A stretch of 64,000 nt of DNA from Pelomonas candidula (GTDB lineage Bacteria; Pseudomonadota; Gammaproteobacteria; Burkholderiales; Burkholderiaceae_C): NCBI RefSeq assembly GCF_043555985.1, contig NZ_JBIGIC010000003.1, positions 372,001 through 436,000 of the forward strand. The letters are read 5' to 3'. The notes under the pieces are model-generated. The model was not told the origin of the DNA and ran no database searches. It saw only the letters and a list, made by a program, of their open reading frames with translations. Numbering within the stretch: position 1 is the stretch's first letter; the number at the start of each line of letters is the position of its first letter. Shown here in pieces: positions 35,268 through 43,150 of the stretch. The position numbers and the translations under genes were made by a program.

Positions 35268-36908
35268 ATGAAACAGCTCGCCGGCCTCGACGCCAGCTTT
35301 CTCTACCTCGAGACGCCGCAGATGCCGATGCACGTCGGCGCGCTGCACCTGCTGGAGCTGCCCCCCGGCTACGACGGCGACTTCGTCGAGGACCTGCGCG
35401 AGCACATGCGCACCCGCATGCCGCTGCTGCCCGCGCTGCGCCGCAAGCTGCTCGCGATGCCGCTGGGTCTGTCCAACCCGGGCTGGGTGGATGCTGAACC
35501 CGATCTCGATGAGCACATCGTCGAGATCCCCTTGCCCGAAGGCAGCGGCATGGGCGAGCTGGAGGCTCAGGTCGGTGCGCTGCATCCCGTGCTGCTGGAC
35601 CGGACTCGTCCGCTGTGGAAGTTCCACGTCTTCACCGGCATCGAGCCGGGCCCCGAAGGCCAACCGCGCGTGGCCCTCTACACGCAGCTGCATCACGCCG
35701 CCGTGGATGGCCAGGCCGCCGTCGCGCTGGCGCAGGTCATCCTCGACCTCAGCCCCGAGCCGCGCGCCATCGAGGCCACGCCGGCGCGCGGCAAGAAGCG
35801 CGGCCAGCTCGGCACCGTCGGCATGCTGCGCGCCGCCGTCTCGCAGCAATGGAAGCAGACCGTCAAGCTGGCCCGCTCGCTGCCCAGCGCCGCCGGCATC
35901 CTCGGCAACATGGCCGTCGGCTACGCGGGCGGTGCTGCGGCCGGCGCGTCCATCGACAAACTGCGCACGCTGCTGGCCGGCGTGGCCGCACAGACGACCG
36001 CGCTCGTGCGCGGCAAGGCGTCCGTGGCCGGCCTGGGCCCGGCGCCGCGCACGCGCTTCAACGTCAGCCTGTCGGACACGCGCTCGTTCGCCGGCGTCAC
36101 GCTGCCGCTGGCCGAGCTGAACCGCACGCGCAGGCGGCACGGCGCCAGCCTCAACGACGCGGTGCTGTTCGTCATCGGCGGCGCGCTGCGGCGCTACTTC
36201 ACCAAGCACGGCCCGCTGCCGCGCAAGAGCCTCATCGCCGCCGTGCCCGTGTCCACGCGCGCGGCCGGCGACACGACGTCCAACAACCAGGCCACGATGA
36301 CCTTCATGAGCCTGGGCACCCACCTCGCCAAACCGGCCGAGCGCCTGGCCCACGTCATGGCGTCCAGCCAGGCGATGAAGGCACAGATGGCCCAACTCAA
36401 GAGCCTGATGCCGACCGACTTCCCCAGCCTGGGCATCCCTTGGCTGATGCAGGCCGGCGCCATGCTCTACGGCCGCGCCCGGGTCGCCGAGAAGCTGCCG
36501 GTCGTGGCCAACGTCGTCATCTCCAACGTGCCGGGGCCGCAGGTGCCGCTGTACCTGGCCGGCGCCAGGATGCTGACCAACTACCCCACCTCCATCGCCG
36601 TACACGGCCTGGCGCTGAACGTGACGGTGCAGACCTACAACCAGTCCCTGGACATCGGCCTGATGGCCTGCGGCGAGGCGCTGCCGCAGACGGCCGAACT
36701 GGCCGCCTACGTGGAAGCGGCGTTCATGGAGTTCCAGGCGCTGCAGGTTGCGGAGGCCGAGGCCAAGCCCGAGCCGGCACCGGCCGTGAAGAAGAAGACC
36801 CCGGCAAAGAAGGCGGCAGCGAACAGGGCGGCGGCGAAGAAGCCCGTCGCCAAGGCGACACCCAAGCCCAGGGCAAGCCCCGCCAGGAAACGCGCCGCGG
36901 CTGGCTAA
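35268..36908 (+). CDS. Wax ester synthase / diacylglycerol acyltransferase (WS/DGAT)
   Basis: 546 residues with a GGAG ribosome-binding site. The catalytic HHxxxDG motif is HHAAVDG at about residues 142-148, preceded by the PLWKFHVF motif. The later conserved segments SLNDAVLFVIGGALRRYF and VVISNVPGPQVPLYLAGARM are present. The enzyme transfers acyl groups from acyl-CoA to fatty alcohols or diacylglycerol, making wax esters or triacylglycerol as storage lipid. The last 40 residues are a lysine/alanine/proline-rich tail (KKKTPAKKAAAN...), perhaps for binding membranes or polyanions. A lipase-like gene follows 37 bp later. Confidence 0.93.
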   Translation: MKQLAGLDASFLYLETPQMPMHVGALHLLELPPGYDGDFVEDLREHMRTRMPLLPALRRKLLAMPLGLSNPGWVDAEPDLDEHIVEIPLPEGSGMGELEAQVGALHPVLLDRTRPLWKFHVFTGIEPGPEGQPRVALYTQLHHAAVDGQAAVALAQVILDLSPEPRAIEATPARGKKRGQLGTVGMLRAAVSQQWKQTVKLARSLPSAAGILGNMAVGYAGGAAAGASIDKLRTLLAGVAAQTTALVRGKASVAGLGPAPRTRFNVSLSDTRSFAGVTLPLAELNRTRRRHGASLNDAVLFVIGGALRRYFTKHGPLPRKSLIAAVPVSTRAAGDTTSNNQATMTFMSLGTHLAKPAERLAHVMASSQAMKAQMAQLKSLMPTDFPSLGIPWLMQAGAMLYGRARVAEKLPVVANVVISNVPGPQVPLYLAGARMLTNYPTSIAVHGLALNVTVQTYNQSLDIGLMACGEALPQTAELAAYVEAAFMEFQALQVAEAEAKPEPAPAVKKKTPAKKAAANRAAAKKPVAKATPKPRASPARKRAAAG

Positions 36909-36945
36909 CAATGGTCGGGCCTTGCCCGCTCCCGTTTTTTCCTGA

Positions 36946-37770
36946 ATGCCCGCCACCCGTTCCCCGCGCCTGCCGCGCCGCGCCCCGGCGCCCGCCACCG
37001 CCGCCCTCGACTGGTCCGACCTGCGCGCCCCCAATGCCTGGCTGCTGATGCTGGAAGGCCGCGCGCCGTGGGAGTACGCGGCGCTGCTGGCCTCGCTGCC
37101 ATGGATGAAGAAGCTGCCGCAGGGCGATGGCCATCCGGTGCTGGTCTTCCCCGGCCTGGGCGCCAACGACGCGACGACCGCGCCGCTGCGCGCGCTGCTG
37201 GACTCGCTGGGCTACGCGACGCAGGCCTGGGGCCAGGGCTTCAACTTCGGCCCGCGCACCGGCGTGCTGGAGCAGGCACGGGCCGATCTGCAGCAGCTCT
37301 ACCGCCGCCATCACCGCAAGGTCAGCCTGATCGGCTGGAGCCTGGGCGGCATCTACGCCCGCGAACTGGCCAAGGAATGCCCGGACCTGGCGCGCTGCGT
37401 CGTCACGCTGGGCACGCCGTTCACCGGCCACCCGCGCGCGACGAATGCGTGGCGCTTCTTCGAGATGGTCAGCGGCCAGACCGTGGCCGACGACCACGCA
37501 CTGCTGGAACAGATCCGCCAGGCCCCGCCAGTGCCGACGACGTCCATCTACTCCAAGACCGACGGCGTCGTTGCCTGGCGCTGCAGCGTCAACGAGCCGT
37601 CACCGCTGGCGGAGAACATCGAGGTCCAGGCAAGCCACATCGGCCTGGGCGTGAACCCCATCGCGCTGTACGCACTGGCCGACCGGCTGGCGCAGCCGGA
37701 GGGGCAATGGAAGCACTTCGAGCCCAAGGGCGCGCGGCGCTGGTTCTACAAGACGCCGGAACGGCCCTGA
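36946..37770 (+). CDS. Alpha/beta hydrolase, lipase-like
   Basis: 274 residues. The nucleophile elbow is LIGWSLGGIYAREL near residue 128, and the strand-3 region HPVLVFPGLGANDATTAPLRALLDSLGY is typical of extracellular or cytosolic lipases and esterases. LGTPFTG follows, as in triacylglycerol lipases. No clear signal peptide is visible. The first 18 residues are proline/arginine-rich and the true start could be later. A short hairpin CGGGC-CTT-GCCCG and a T-run lie just before the gene (36916-36940), so a partial terminator may separate it from WS/DGAT. Neutral-lipid turnover is a reasonable guess for its role. Confidence 0.85.
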   Translation: MPATRSPRLPRRAPAPATAALDWSDLRAPNAWLLMLEGRAPWEYAALLASLPWMKKLPQGDGHPVLVFPGLGANDATTAPLRALLDSLGYATQAWGQGFNFGPRTGVLEQARADLQQLYRRHHRKVSLIGWSLGGIYARELAKECPDLARCVVTLGTPFTGHPRATNAWRFFEMVSGQTVADDHALLEQIRQAPPVPTTSIYSKTDGVVAWRCSVNEPSPLAENIEVQASHIGLGVNPIALYALADRLAQPEGQWKHFEPKGARRWFYKTPERP

Positions 37771-37845
37771 GAATCGACCCGCCCGCCGGGCGGCATGGTG
37801 CATGCATGCGCGACGGTGACTTCGTGAGCTGTTGACGACCCACCC

Positions 37846-38613
37846 ATGCCCTGGACCTTCGCCCACCCGGCGGCCATCCTGCCGCTGCGTTCCCTGTGCC
37901 CCCGCTGGCTGTGCTGGCCCGGCCTGATCCTCGGCGCGATGGCGCCGGACCTGAGCTACTACATCGGCATGCACGGCGCGCTGCGCGCCTTCTGCCACAC
38001 GCCCGCCGGCGTCGTGAGCGTCTGCCTGCCGGCCTGCCTGCTGCTGCTGGGCCTGATGCAGCGCTGGCCGCGCCCGCTGACCGTGCTGTTGCCGGAACCC
38101 CACCGGTCGATGGCACGCGACGAACTGCAGCCGCCACCGCAGGCTGCCGCGGCGCGTTGGGCGGTGGCGGCGCTGTCCATCCTGCTCGGCGCGGCCACCC
38201 ACCTGCTGTGGGACCTCTTCACCCACCCGGTGCCGCAGCTCGCCGACCTGTTGCCCTGGCTGGAGCAGCCCGCGCTGACCGTCATGGGCCGGACGCTGAC
38301 GGCGGCCCGGCTGCTGCAGTACCTGAGCAGCGTGGCCGGCGCGCTGGTCCTCGCCGTCGCCTATGCGCGCGCGCTGCGCCGCCGGCCGGCCCGCACGCTG
38401 CCGCCAGACCCGCGGCGGACGCGCGTGCTGTGGGCCTGCCTGGCGACGGCGCTCGCGGTCGGCGCGCTGTCGGCCTGGGCGCTGACGCCCGACACGCTGC
38501 CCGGCTACCCGATGCGCCGGCTGGTGCGCGCCGTCGTCTGGAGCACCAGCTGCTTCACGGTGCTGTTCGTCGCCGCCAGCGCCCTCTGGTGGCGCCGCCA
38601 CGGCGACGCCTGA
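37846..38613 (+). CDS. DUF4184-family membrane protein
   Basis: 255 residues with about six hydrophobic segments. The opening MPWTFAHPAAILPLR and GLILGAMAPDLSYY are the family signature, and LGAATHLLWDLFTH supplies the conserved histidines. The pattern of paired His/Asp in membrane helices resembles the metal-dependent membrane hydrolases of the YdjM type, but activity is unknown. It follows the hydrolase gene by 75 bp on the same strand. Confidence 0.85.
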   Translation: MPWTFAHPAAILPLRSLCPRWLCWPGLILGAMAPDLSYYIGMHGALRAFCHTPAGVVSVCLPACLLLLGLMQRWPRPLTVLLPEPHRSMARDELQPPPQAAAARWAVAALSILLGAATHLLWDLFTHPVPQLADLLPWLEQPALTVMGRTLTAARLLQYLSSVAGALVLAVAYARALRRRPARTLPPDPRRTRVLWACLATALAVGALSAWALTPDTLPGYPMRRLVRAVVWSTSCFTVLFVAASALWWRRHGDA

Positions 38614-38677
38614 AACCTCGTGGCGCGCCGACCGTTGATCTCGCGGTAAGGTAGCGCCCTCAACCGGACCCGTGACC

Positions 38678-39274
38678 ATGCACCACCACACCCTCGCCGC
38701 CGACGACAAGGCCGCCAAGAAAGAAGCCCCCGAGAAGATGGAAGAGCAACTGCTCTTCAAGGGCCGCTACGTGATGATCTTTGGCGAGATCGACGACAAG
38801 ATGGCCCACGCCACCTGCCGCCGCCTGCTGGCGCTGAGCCAGGAATCCGACGCGCCGATCACGCTGCTGATCTCGTCGCCCGGCGGCCACGTGGAGAGCG
38901 GCGACGCCATCCACGACATGATCCGCTTCGTGCGCGCCCCGGTCACGGTGGTGGGCACGGGCTGGGTCGCCAGCGCCGGCACGCACATCTACCTGGCCGC
39001 GCCCAAGGAACGGCGCCTCGCCCTGCCCAACACGCGCTTCATGATCCACCAGCCGGCCGGCGGCGCCGGTGGCCAGGCCAGCGACATCGCCATCCAGGCC
39101 AAGGAAATCATCCGCACCCGCGAGCGCATCGCCGCCACCATCGCCAAGGAGACGGGCCAGCCGCTGGACCGCGTGCGCGTCGACATCGAGCGCGACTTCT
39201 GGATGGGCACCGACGAGGCCATTGCCTACGGCCTGGTCTCCCGCGTCATCGAGCGCCAGGCGGACCTGGGCTGA
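38678..39274 (+). CDS. ClpP-type serine protease, non-canonical paralogue
   Basis: 198 residues from ATG 38678; a GTG two codons upstream (38672) is also possible. The catalytic triad is intact by position: Ser99 in GWVASAGT, His124 in FMIHQP and Asp173 in ERDFWMG, with the same spacing as Ser97/His122/Asp171 of E. coli ClpP. The N-terminal 20 residues are lysine/glutamate-rich and unlike the axial loop of ClpP. No clpX or tig is adjacent, so this is not the housekeeping copy. The gene overlaps the following hydrolase by one base (TGATG). An ATPase partner cannot be named. Confidence 0.88.
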   Translation: MHHHTLAADDKAAKKEAPEKMEEQLLFKGRYVMIFGEIDDKMAHATCRRLLALSQESDAPITLLISSPGGHVESGDAIHDMIRFVRAPVTVVGTGWVASAGTHIYLAAPKERRLALPNTRFMIHQPAGGAGGQASDIAIQAKEIIRTRERIAATIAKETGQPLDRVRVDIERDFWMGTDEAIAYGLVSRVIERQADLG

Positions 39275-40170
39275 TGCAGGTCTCGGCCAACGGCGTCCGC
39301 ATCGAAGTCGACGTCCGCGGCCCCGACAGCGGCGAGCCGCTGCTGATGATCATGGGCCTGGGCATGCAGCTCATCGCCTGGCCCGAGGGCCTGGTGGACG
39401 AGCTGGTGGCGAAGGGCTTTCGCGTCATCCGCTTCGACAACCGCGACGTCGGCCTGAGCCAGCCTTTCGACGAGCTGGGCGTGCCCAACGTCCCGCTGGC
39501 GGCGCTGCTGCACACGCTGCACCTGCCGGTGAAGGCGCCCTACCAGCTGGCCGACCTGGCGCGCGATGCCGTCGGCGTGCTGGACGCGCTGGGCATCGCC
39601 CACGCCCATGTCTGCGGCGCGTCCATGGGCGGCATGATCGCCCAGCACCTGGGCTTCGCCCACGCCGGCCGGCTGAAGAGCCTGACGCTGATGATGACCA
39701 GCAGCGGCGCCCGCGGCGTGCCGCGCGAGAGCCTCAAGGTGCGCCGGGTTCTGATGTCGCGGCCCCGGCCCGGCGCCACGCCGGCGCAGACGCTGGAGAA
39801 CGTCCTCGACCACTTCGTGACCCTGTACGGCGTCATCGGCAGCCCCGGCTATCCGGCCGAGGCGCGCGCGCTGCGTGAGCGCATCGCGGTGGGCGTGCGG
39901 CGGTCCTTCCGCCCGCAGGCCGTGGCACGCCAGATCGTCGCCATTGCGGCCGACACCCACCGCGCCGAGCGCCTGCCGCGCATCGCGGCGCCGACGCTGG
40001 TCATCCATGGCGAGGGCGACGCACTGATCCCGGTGGCCGCCGCGCACGACCTGGCGGCACGCATCCCCGGCGCGACGCTGGAGGTCATTCCCGGTTGGGG
40101 CCACGACCTGCCCGGGGCGCTGTGGCCGCGCCTGGCCGGGGCCATCGCGGCCAACGCCGCGCGGGCCTGA
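39274..40170 (+). CDS. Alpha/beta fold hydrolase
   Basis: 298 residues. The nucleophile elbow CGASMGGMIAQHLGFAH places Ser117; the oxyanion strand is EPLLMIMGLGMQLIAWPE; the acid and histidine are likely in VIHGEGDALIPVA and IPGWGHDLPG. The sequence resembles the RdmC/aclacinomycin methylesterase group, a broad family with unpredictable substrates. Its ATG shares a base with the ClpP-like stop, so the two proteins are probably made together. A cytoplasmic enzyme, as no signal is seen. Confidence 0.88.
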   Translation: MQVSANGVRIEVDVRGPDSGEPLLMIMGLGMQLIAWPEGLVDELVAKGFRVIRFDNRDVGLSQPFDELGVPNVPLAALLHTLHLPVKAPYQLADLARDAVGVLDALGIAHAHVCGASMGGMIAQHLGFAHAGRLKSLTLMMTSSGARGVPRESLKVRRVLMSRPRPGATPAQTLENVLDHFVTLYGVIGSPGYPAEARALRERIAVGVRRSFRPQAVARQIVAIAADTHRAERLPRIAAPTLVIHGEGDALIPVAAAHDLAARIPGATLEVIPGWGHDLPGALWPRLAGAIAANAARA

Positions 40171-40173
40171 GCG

Positions 40174-40518
40174 TCAGCGCTGCACGTCGGCCAGGGCCGC
40201 GATGGTCTCGTAGGTCTGCAACGCCTGTTCGAGGTTGGGGCCGCCTTCCAGCATGGCCTTCTTCAGCGCCACCTGCGCATCCTCGGTCTGCTGCTCCTGG
40301 TCCGACACCGTGCCGTCGCCGTTGACGTCGGCCGACGCATGGACGATGCCGGTGGCGATCTTGGCGGTGTCCTGCGAAGCCGCCACGCGGGCACCCGCAG
40401 CAGACACCGTCACCACGGCAGCGGCCTCCGCCCCCGCCGGCCGGGCGGACGCGGGGGCGGGCACAACTGCGCCACCCTGAGAGAGTGGGGCAAGTGATGG
40501 GGTGACGGGGGGCAGCAT
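40174..40518 (-). CDS. Small EF-hand-like protein
   Basis: 114 residues. One EF-hand loop is visible at about residues 65-76 (DVNGDGTVSDQE) and the C-terminal helix contains ALQTYETIAAL. The N-terminal half is alanine/proline-rich. The C-terminal half resembles that of the next gene (DTNQDGKVSAQEQ ... AVKTYESVEQL), so the two are likely relatives. No ribosome-binding site is obvious, so the start is uncertain. A calcium-binding role is inferred from the loop only. Confidence 0.65.
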   Translation of the reverse strand: MLPPVTPSLAPLSQGGAVVPAPASARPAGAEAAAVVTVSAAGARVAASQDTAKIATGIVHASADVNGDGTVSDQEQQTEDAQVALKKAMLEGGPNLEQALQTYETIAALADVQR

Positions 40519-40619
40519 GGCGGATTCGGAGCGCTCGTTCCGGTCTATCGGCCCCCGAGCGCTGAACTTGAGCGCTTTCTTCGGTTGCGACAGGACACGG
40601 ACCGGCCCGTGGCCATCGG

Positions 40620-41231
40620 TCAGCTCGCCGCGCTGGCCTTGCCGAGCTGCTCGACCGACTCGTAGGTCTTGACCGCGGCATCCGCCTCGGCAGTCTTGCC
40701 GCTGCTGGCGGCCTGGGCGGCCTTCTCGGCGGCCAGCTTGGCGTCGTAGGCCGCCTGCTCCTGCGCGGAGACCTTGCCATCCTGGTTGGTGTCGGCCGGC
40801 TCGTAGGTCTTGGTGCTGCTCGCGCTGGCCGTGCCGCCCGACTTGCCGCCGCTCGCGGCGGCGGCCTGCGCCTGACCGCCCTGGCTCTTGGCAATCGAGT
40901 TGCCGCCACCCTGGGCGGCTCCAGGCGGCGGGCCCTTGGGCGCGGCGGCCTTGAACTCATCCAGCGTCACCTTGCCGTCGCCATCGCTGTCCATCTTGGC
41001 CAGCATCTCCTCGGCGCTGGGTGCCGTCTTGCCCGCAGCATCGGCCTTCTTGGCGCCCTCAACGGAGATCTTGACGACGGCGGCCTTCAGGTCGTCGACC
41101 GTCAGGTAGCCCTTGTTGCCGGCATCCAGCTCCTTGAAGACCTGCTCGGCATCCGGCCTGCCAGCCTTGCTGGTCGACGAGCCGCTGGACACGGAACTGG
41201 CCAGCGCTTGGGTGTTGACGGCGGTGATCAT
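40620..41231 (-). CDS. EF-hand calcium-binding protein
   Basis: 203 residues with three EF-hand loops: DAGNKGYLTVDDL (about residue 36), DSDGDGKVTLDEF (about 80) and DTNQDGKVSAQEQ (about 147). The middle and last are canonical DxDxDG loops and should bind calcium; the first has N and K in place of acidic ligands. Between them is a glycine/alanine/glutamine-rich linker. No Sec signal is visible, although secretion by another route is possible. It lies 101 bp upstream of the shorter EF-hand gene on the same strand. Confidence 0.85.
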   Translation of the reverse strand: MITAVNTQALASSVSSGSSTSKAGRPDAEQVFKELDAGNKGYLTVDDLKAAVVKISVEGAKKADAAGKTAPSAEEMLAKMDSDGDGKVTLDEFKAAAPKGPPPGAAQGGGNSIAKSQGGQAQAAAASGGKSGGTASASSTKTYEPADTNQDGKVSAQEQAAYDAKLAAEKAAQAASSGKTAEADAAVKTYESVEQLGKASAAS

Positions 41232-41318
41232 GGGCGGCTCCCTGAGTGGTCCCAGGGTTTTCGACCATGCGCAAACCAGCTGTACCGGCTTTACCTGCTT
41301 GACACAAGCGGCACCACG

Positions 41319-41759
41319 TCAGTGCCCGGCGGCAGCGCTGCGCGCGTCGGCCTTGATCTCGACCACCGTGCGCTTGCCGTCCTCGGCCTCGACGGTCAGC
41401 GTCAGCGGCACGGCCTCACCGGCCTTGATCGGCGCTTTCAGCCCCATCAGCATGACGTGATAGCTGCCCGGCTTCAGCGCCACGGCCTGGCCGGCCGGCA
41501 GCGGCAGCGCGTCGACGGCGCGCATCTTCATGACGCCGCCGTCCATCTTCATCTCGTGGATTTCGGCCACGGCCGCCACCGGCGAGCTGACCGCAACGAC
41601 CTTGACCGGCTTGGCGGCGGTGAGCTGCATGAAGGCGCCCGTGGCCTTCTGCGGCGCGACGGTGGCGCGCACCCAGGCATCGTCCACCTTCACGGCAGGG
41701 CTCTGGGCCTGCGCGGCCAGGGATGCGAACAGGGCGGAAGCGAGCAGCAGATGGCGCAT
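41319..41759 (-). CDS. Periplasmic copper chaperone PCu(A)C
   Basis: 146 residues from ATG 41759 with a Sec signal (MRHLLLASALFASLAAQAQS). The copper site H(M)X10M...HXM is seen as HEMKMDGGVMKM near residue 67 and HVMLMG near residue 100. The mature protein begins with VKVDDAWVRATVAPQKATGAFM, as in the family. PCu(A)C proteins carry Cu(I) to cytochrome oxidase CuA or CuB sites. The histidine at the C-terminus (AAAGH) is a possible extra ligand. No senC/sco gene is adjacent. Confidence 0.93.
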   Translation of the reverse strand: MRHLLLASALFASLAAQAQSPAVKVDDAWVRATVAPQKATGAFMQLTAAKPVKVVAVSSPVAAVAEIHEMKMDGGVMKMRAVDALPLPAGQAVALKPGSYHVMLMGLKAPIKAGEAVPLTLTVEAEDGKRTVVEIKADARSAAAGH

Positions 41760-41804
41760 GGCGGGTGAGGTCGACGACAAAACGCCGATTGTGCGACCGG
41801 GGGC

Positions 41805-41834
41805 TTGACCCTTACTGTCTACGTGTACTATAGT
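41805..41834 (+). promoter_or_regulatory. Sigma-70 type promoter of the GntR-ABC operon
   Basis: TTGACC (41805-41810) and TATAGT (41829-41834) are separated by 18 bp and lie 25 bp upstream of the GntR start codon at 41859. The -10 element lies inside the palindrome at 41823-41844. Confidence 0.65.
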
Positions 41835-41844
41835 ACTAGTACAC
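41823..41844. promoter_or_regulatory. Palindromic operator over the GntR promoter
   Basis: GTGTACTA and TAGTACAC form a perfect 8-bp inverted repeat around the 6-bp centre TAGTAC. It covers the -10 element and the probable transcription start. YtrA-type GntR regulators bind such AT-rich palindromes at their own promoter, so autorepression is likely. Confidence 0.75.
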
Positions 41845-41858
41845 ATTGGCAGTTCCGC

Positions 41859-42254
41859 ATGGACCCGACTCACTTCGTCCACATCAACACCGGCTCGCCC
41901 GAGCCCATCTACCGCCAGCTCATCGAGCAGGTGAAGCGGCGCGTGGCGGCCGGACAGCTGAAGGCGGGCGACGAGATCCCTTCGGTGCGCGAGCTGGCCC
42001 AGGCGCTGGCCGTGCACCCGATGACTATCTCCAAGGCCTATTCGCAGCTGGAGGCGGACGGCGTGCTGGAGCGCCGCCGCGGGCTGTCCATGGTCGTGGC
42101 CGCCCAGCACCGGCGCGCGCAGCCCACCGCCGACCGCGTTGAGCTGCTGCGCCCGACGCTGGAGAAGGCCGCCGCCGAAGCCCGCCAGCTGGAGCTGCCC
42201 AGCGCCCAAGTCCTGCAGTTGTTCAAGACCCTCCTCGACGAGCAAGCCCCATGA
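41859..42254 (+). CDS. GntR-family regulator, YtrA subfamily
   Basis: 131 residues. An N-terminal winged helix (PIYRQLIEQVKRRVAAGQL, then IPSVRELAQALAVHPMTISKAYSQLEADGVLERRRG in pieces) is followed by only about 50 residues of helices, the short C-terminus that defines the YtrA subgroup. Such regulators lack a large ligand-binding domain and usually control an ABC transporter in the same operon. That fits: it overlaps the ATPase gene by ATGA (42251-42254) and has a palindromic operator in front. The trigger is unknown; in YtrA relatives it is often an antibiotic acting on the cell envelope. Confidence 0.92.
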   Translation: MDPTHFVHINTGSPEPIYRQLIEQVKRRVAAGQLKAGDEIPSVRELAQALAVHPMTISKAYSQLEADGVLERRRGLSMVVAAQHRRAQPTADRVELLRPTLEKAAAEARQLELPSAQVLQLFKTLLDEQAP

Positions 42255-43138
42255 CCAGCCCACACTTCCCGCACACCGACACCCTCAGCGCCGAGCTCCA
42301 TGGCGTGACCCTGTCCTACGCCGAAGGCGCCAGCGTGCTGAACGGGCTGGACTGGCAGCTGCTGCCCGGCCAGGTCGTGGGCCTGCTGGGCCGCAACGGC
42401 GCCGGCAAGACGACGCTGCTGGAGACGCTGCTGGGCCTGCGCGACCCGCAGACCGGCAGCGTGAAGATCTTCGGCCAGGACGCCGCGCGGCTGGACGACG
42501 CGGCGCGCGCCCGCATCGGCTACGTGCCGCAGCAAAACGACTTGTTCGAGGGCTTCACGGCCACGCAGCTGCTGGCCTACTTCAGGAGCTTCTACCCGCG
42601 CTGGAACGAGTCGCGCGTGGAGGGCCTGCTGTCGCGCTGGGAGATCCCGCGCGACCGGCCCATCCGCAAGCTCTCGGGTGGCCAGCAGCAGCGCCTGTCC
42701 ATCATCCGCGCACTCGCCCACGAGCCCGACCTGCTGGTGCTGGACGAGCCGGTCGCGAGCCTGGACCCCGTCGGCCGGCGCGACTTCCTGCGCGAGCTGG
42801 TGGACCAGGTGCTGGACCGCGGCACGACGGTGGTGTTCTCCACGCACATCCTGTCCGACCTGGAGCGCGTGGCCTTCAACCTCGCCTTCCTGAGCCGTGG
42901 CCGCATCGCGCTGCAGGCACCGCTGGACGACCTGCTGGAGCAGGTGCGCGCCTTCACCGGCAGCGTCAGCGAGATGGCCGGCCTGATGGGCCGCCTGGGT
43001 GTGCAGCCGCTCAAGCGCACGCCACTGGAGGCCGGCCGCGAGCGCGTGCTGGCGCGGCTGCCCGCCGACACGGCGTTGCCAGATGGCGTCGCGGCCGACC
43101 GCGTGAACCTGGACGACCTGTTCGCCGAGCTGACCTGA
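42251..43138 (+). CDS. ABC transporter ATPase
   Basis: 295 residues. Walker A is GLLGRNGAGKTTLLE, the Q-loop region is GYVPQQNDLFEGFTA, the signature is LSGGQQQRLSI and Walker B is LLVLDEPVASLD, followed by a switch histidine in VVFSTHILSD. All catalytic residues are present. It belongs to the CcmA-like exporter ATPases that pair with ABC-2 type membrane proteins. The gene sits between the GntR regulator (4-bp overlap) and the membrane protein gene. Confidence 0.92.
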   Translation: MTSPHFPHTDTLSAELHGVTLSYAEGASVLNGLDWQLLPGQVVGLLGRNGAGKTTLLETLLGLRDPQTGSVKIFGQDAARLDDAARARIGYVPQQNDLFEGFTATQLLAYFRSFYPRWNESRVEGLLSRWEIPRDRPIRKLSGGQQQRLSIIRALAHEPDLLVLDEPVASLDPVGRRDFLRELVDQVLDRGTTVVFSTHILSDLERVAFNLAFLSRGRIALQAPLDDLLEQVRAFTGSVSEMAGLMGRLGVQPLKRTPLEAGRERVLARLPADTALPDGVAADRVNLDDLFAELT

Positions 43139-43150
43139 CCTGACCTGACC
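43131..43150 (+). repeat. (TGACC)4 short tandem repeat
   Basis: Four perfect copies of TGACC run from 43131 to 43150. They include the ATPase stop codon (43136-43138) and end directly before the ATG of the membrane protein. No Shine-Dalgarno sequence is present in this segment, so the downstream gene probably relies on translational coupling. Confidence 0.8.

Noticed and set aside
43131..43150. (TGACC)4 as an on/off phase-variable switch
   Set aside because: The stop codon of the ATPase lies inside the repeat and the next ATG lies after it, so changes in copy number cannot put either gene out of frame. Only the spacing can change.
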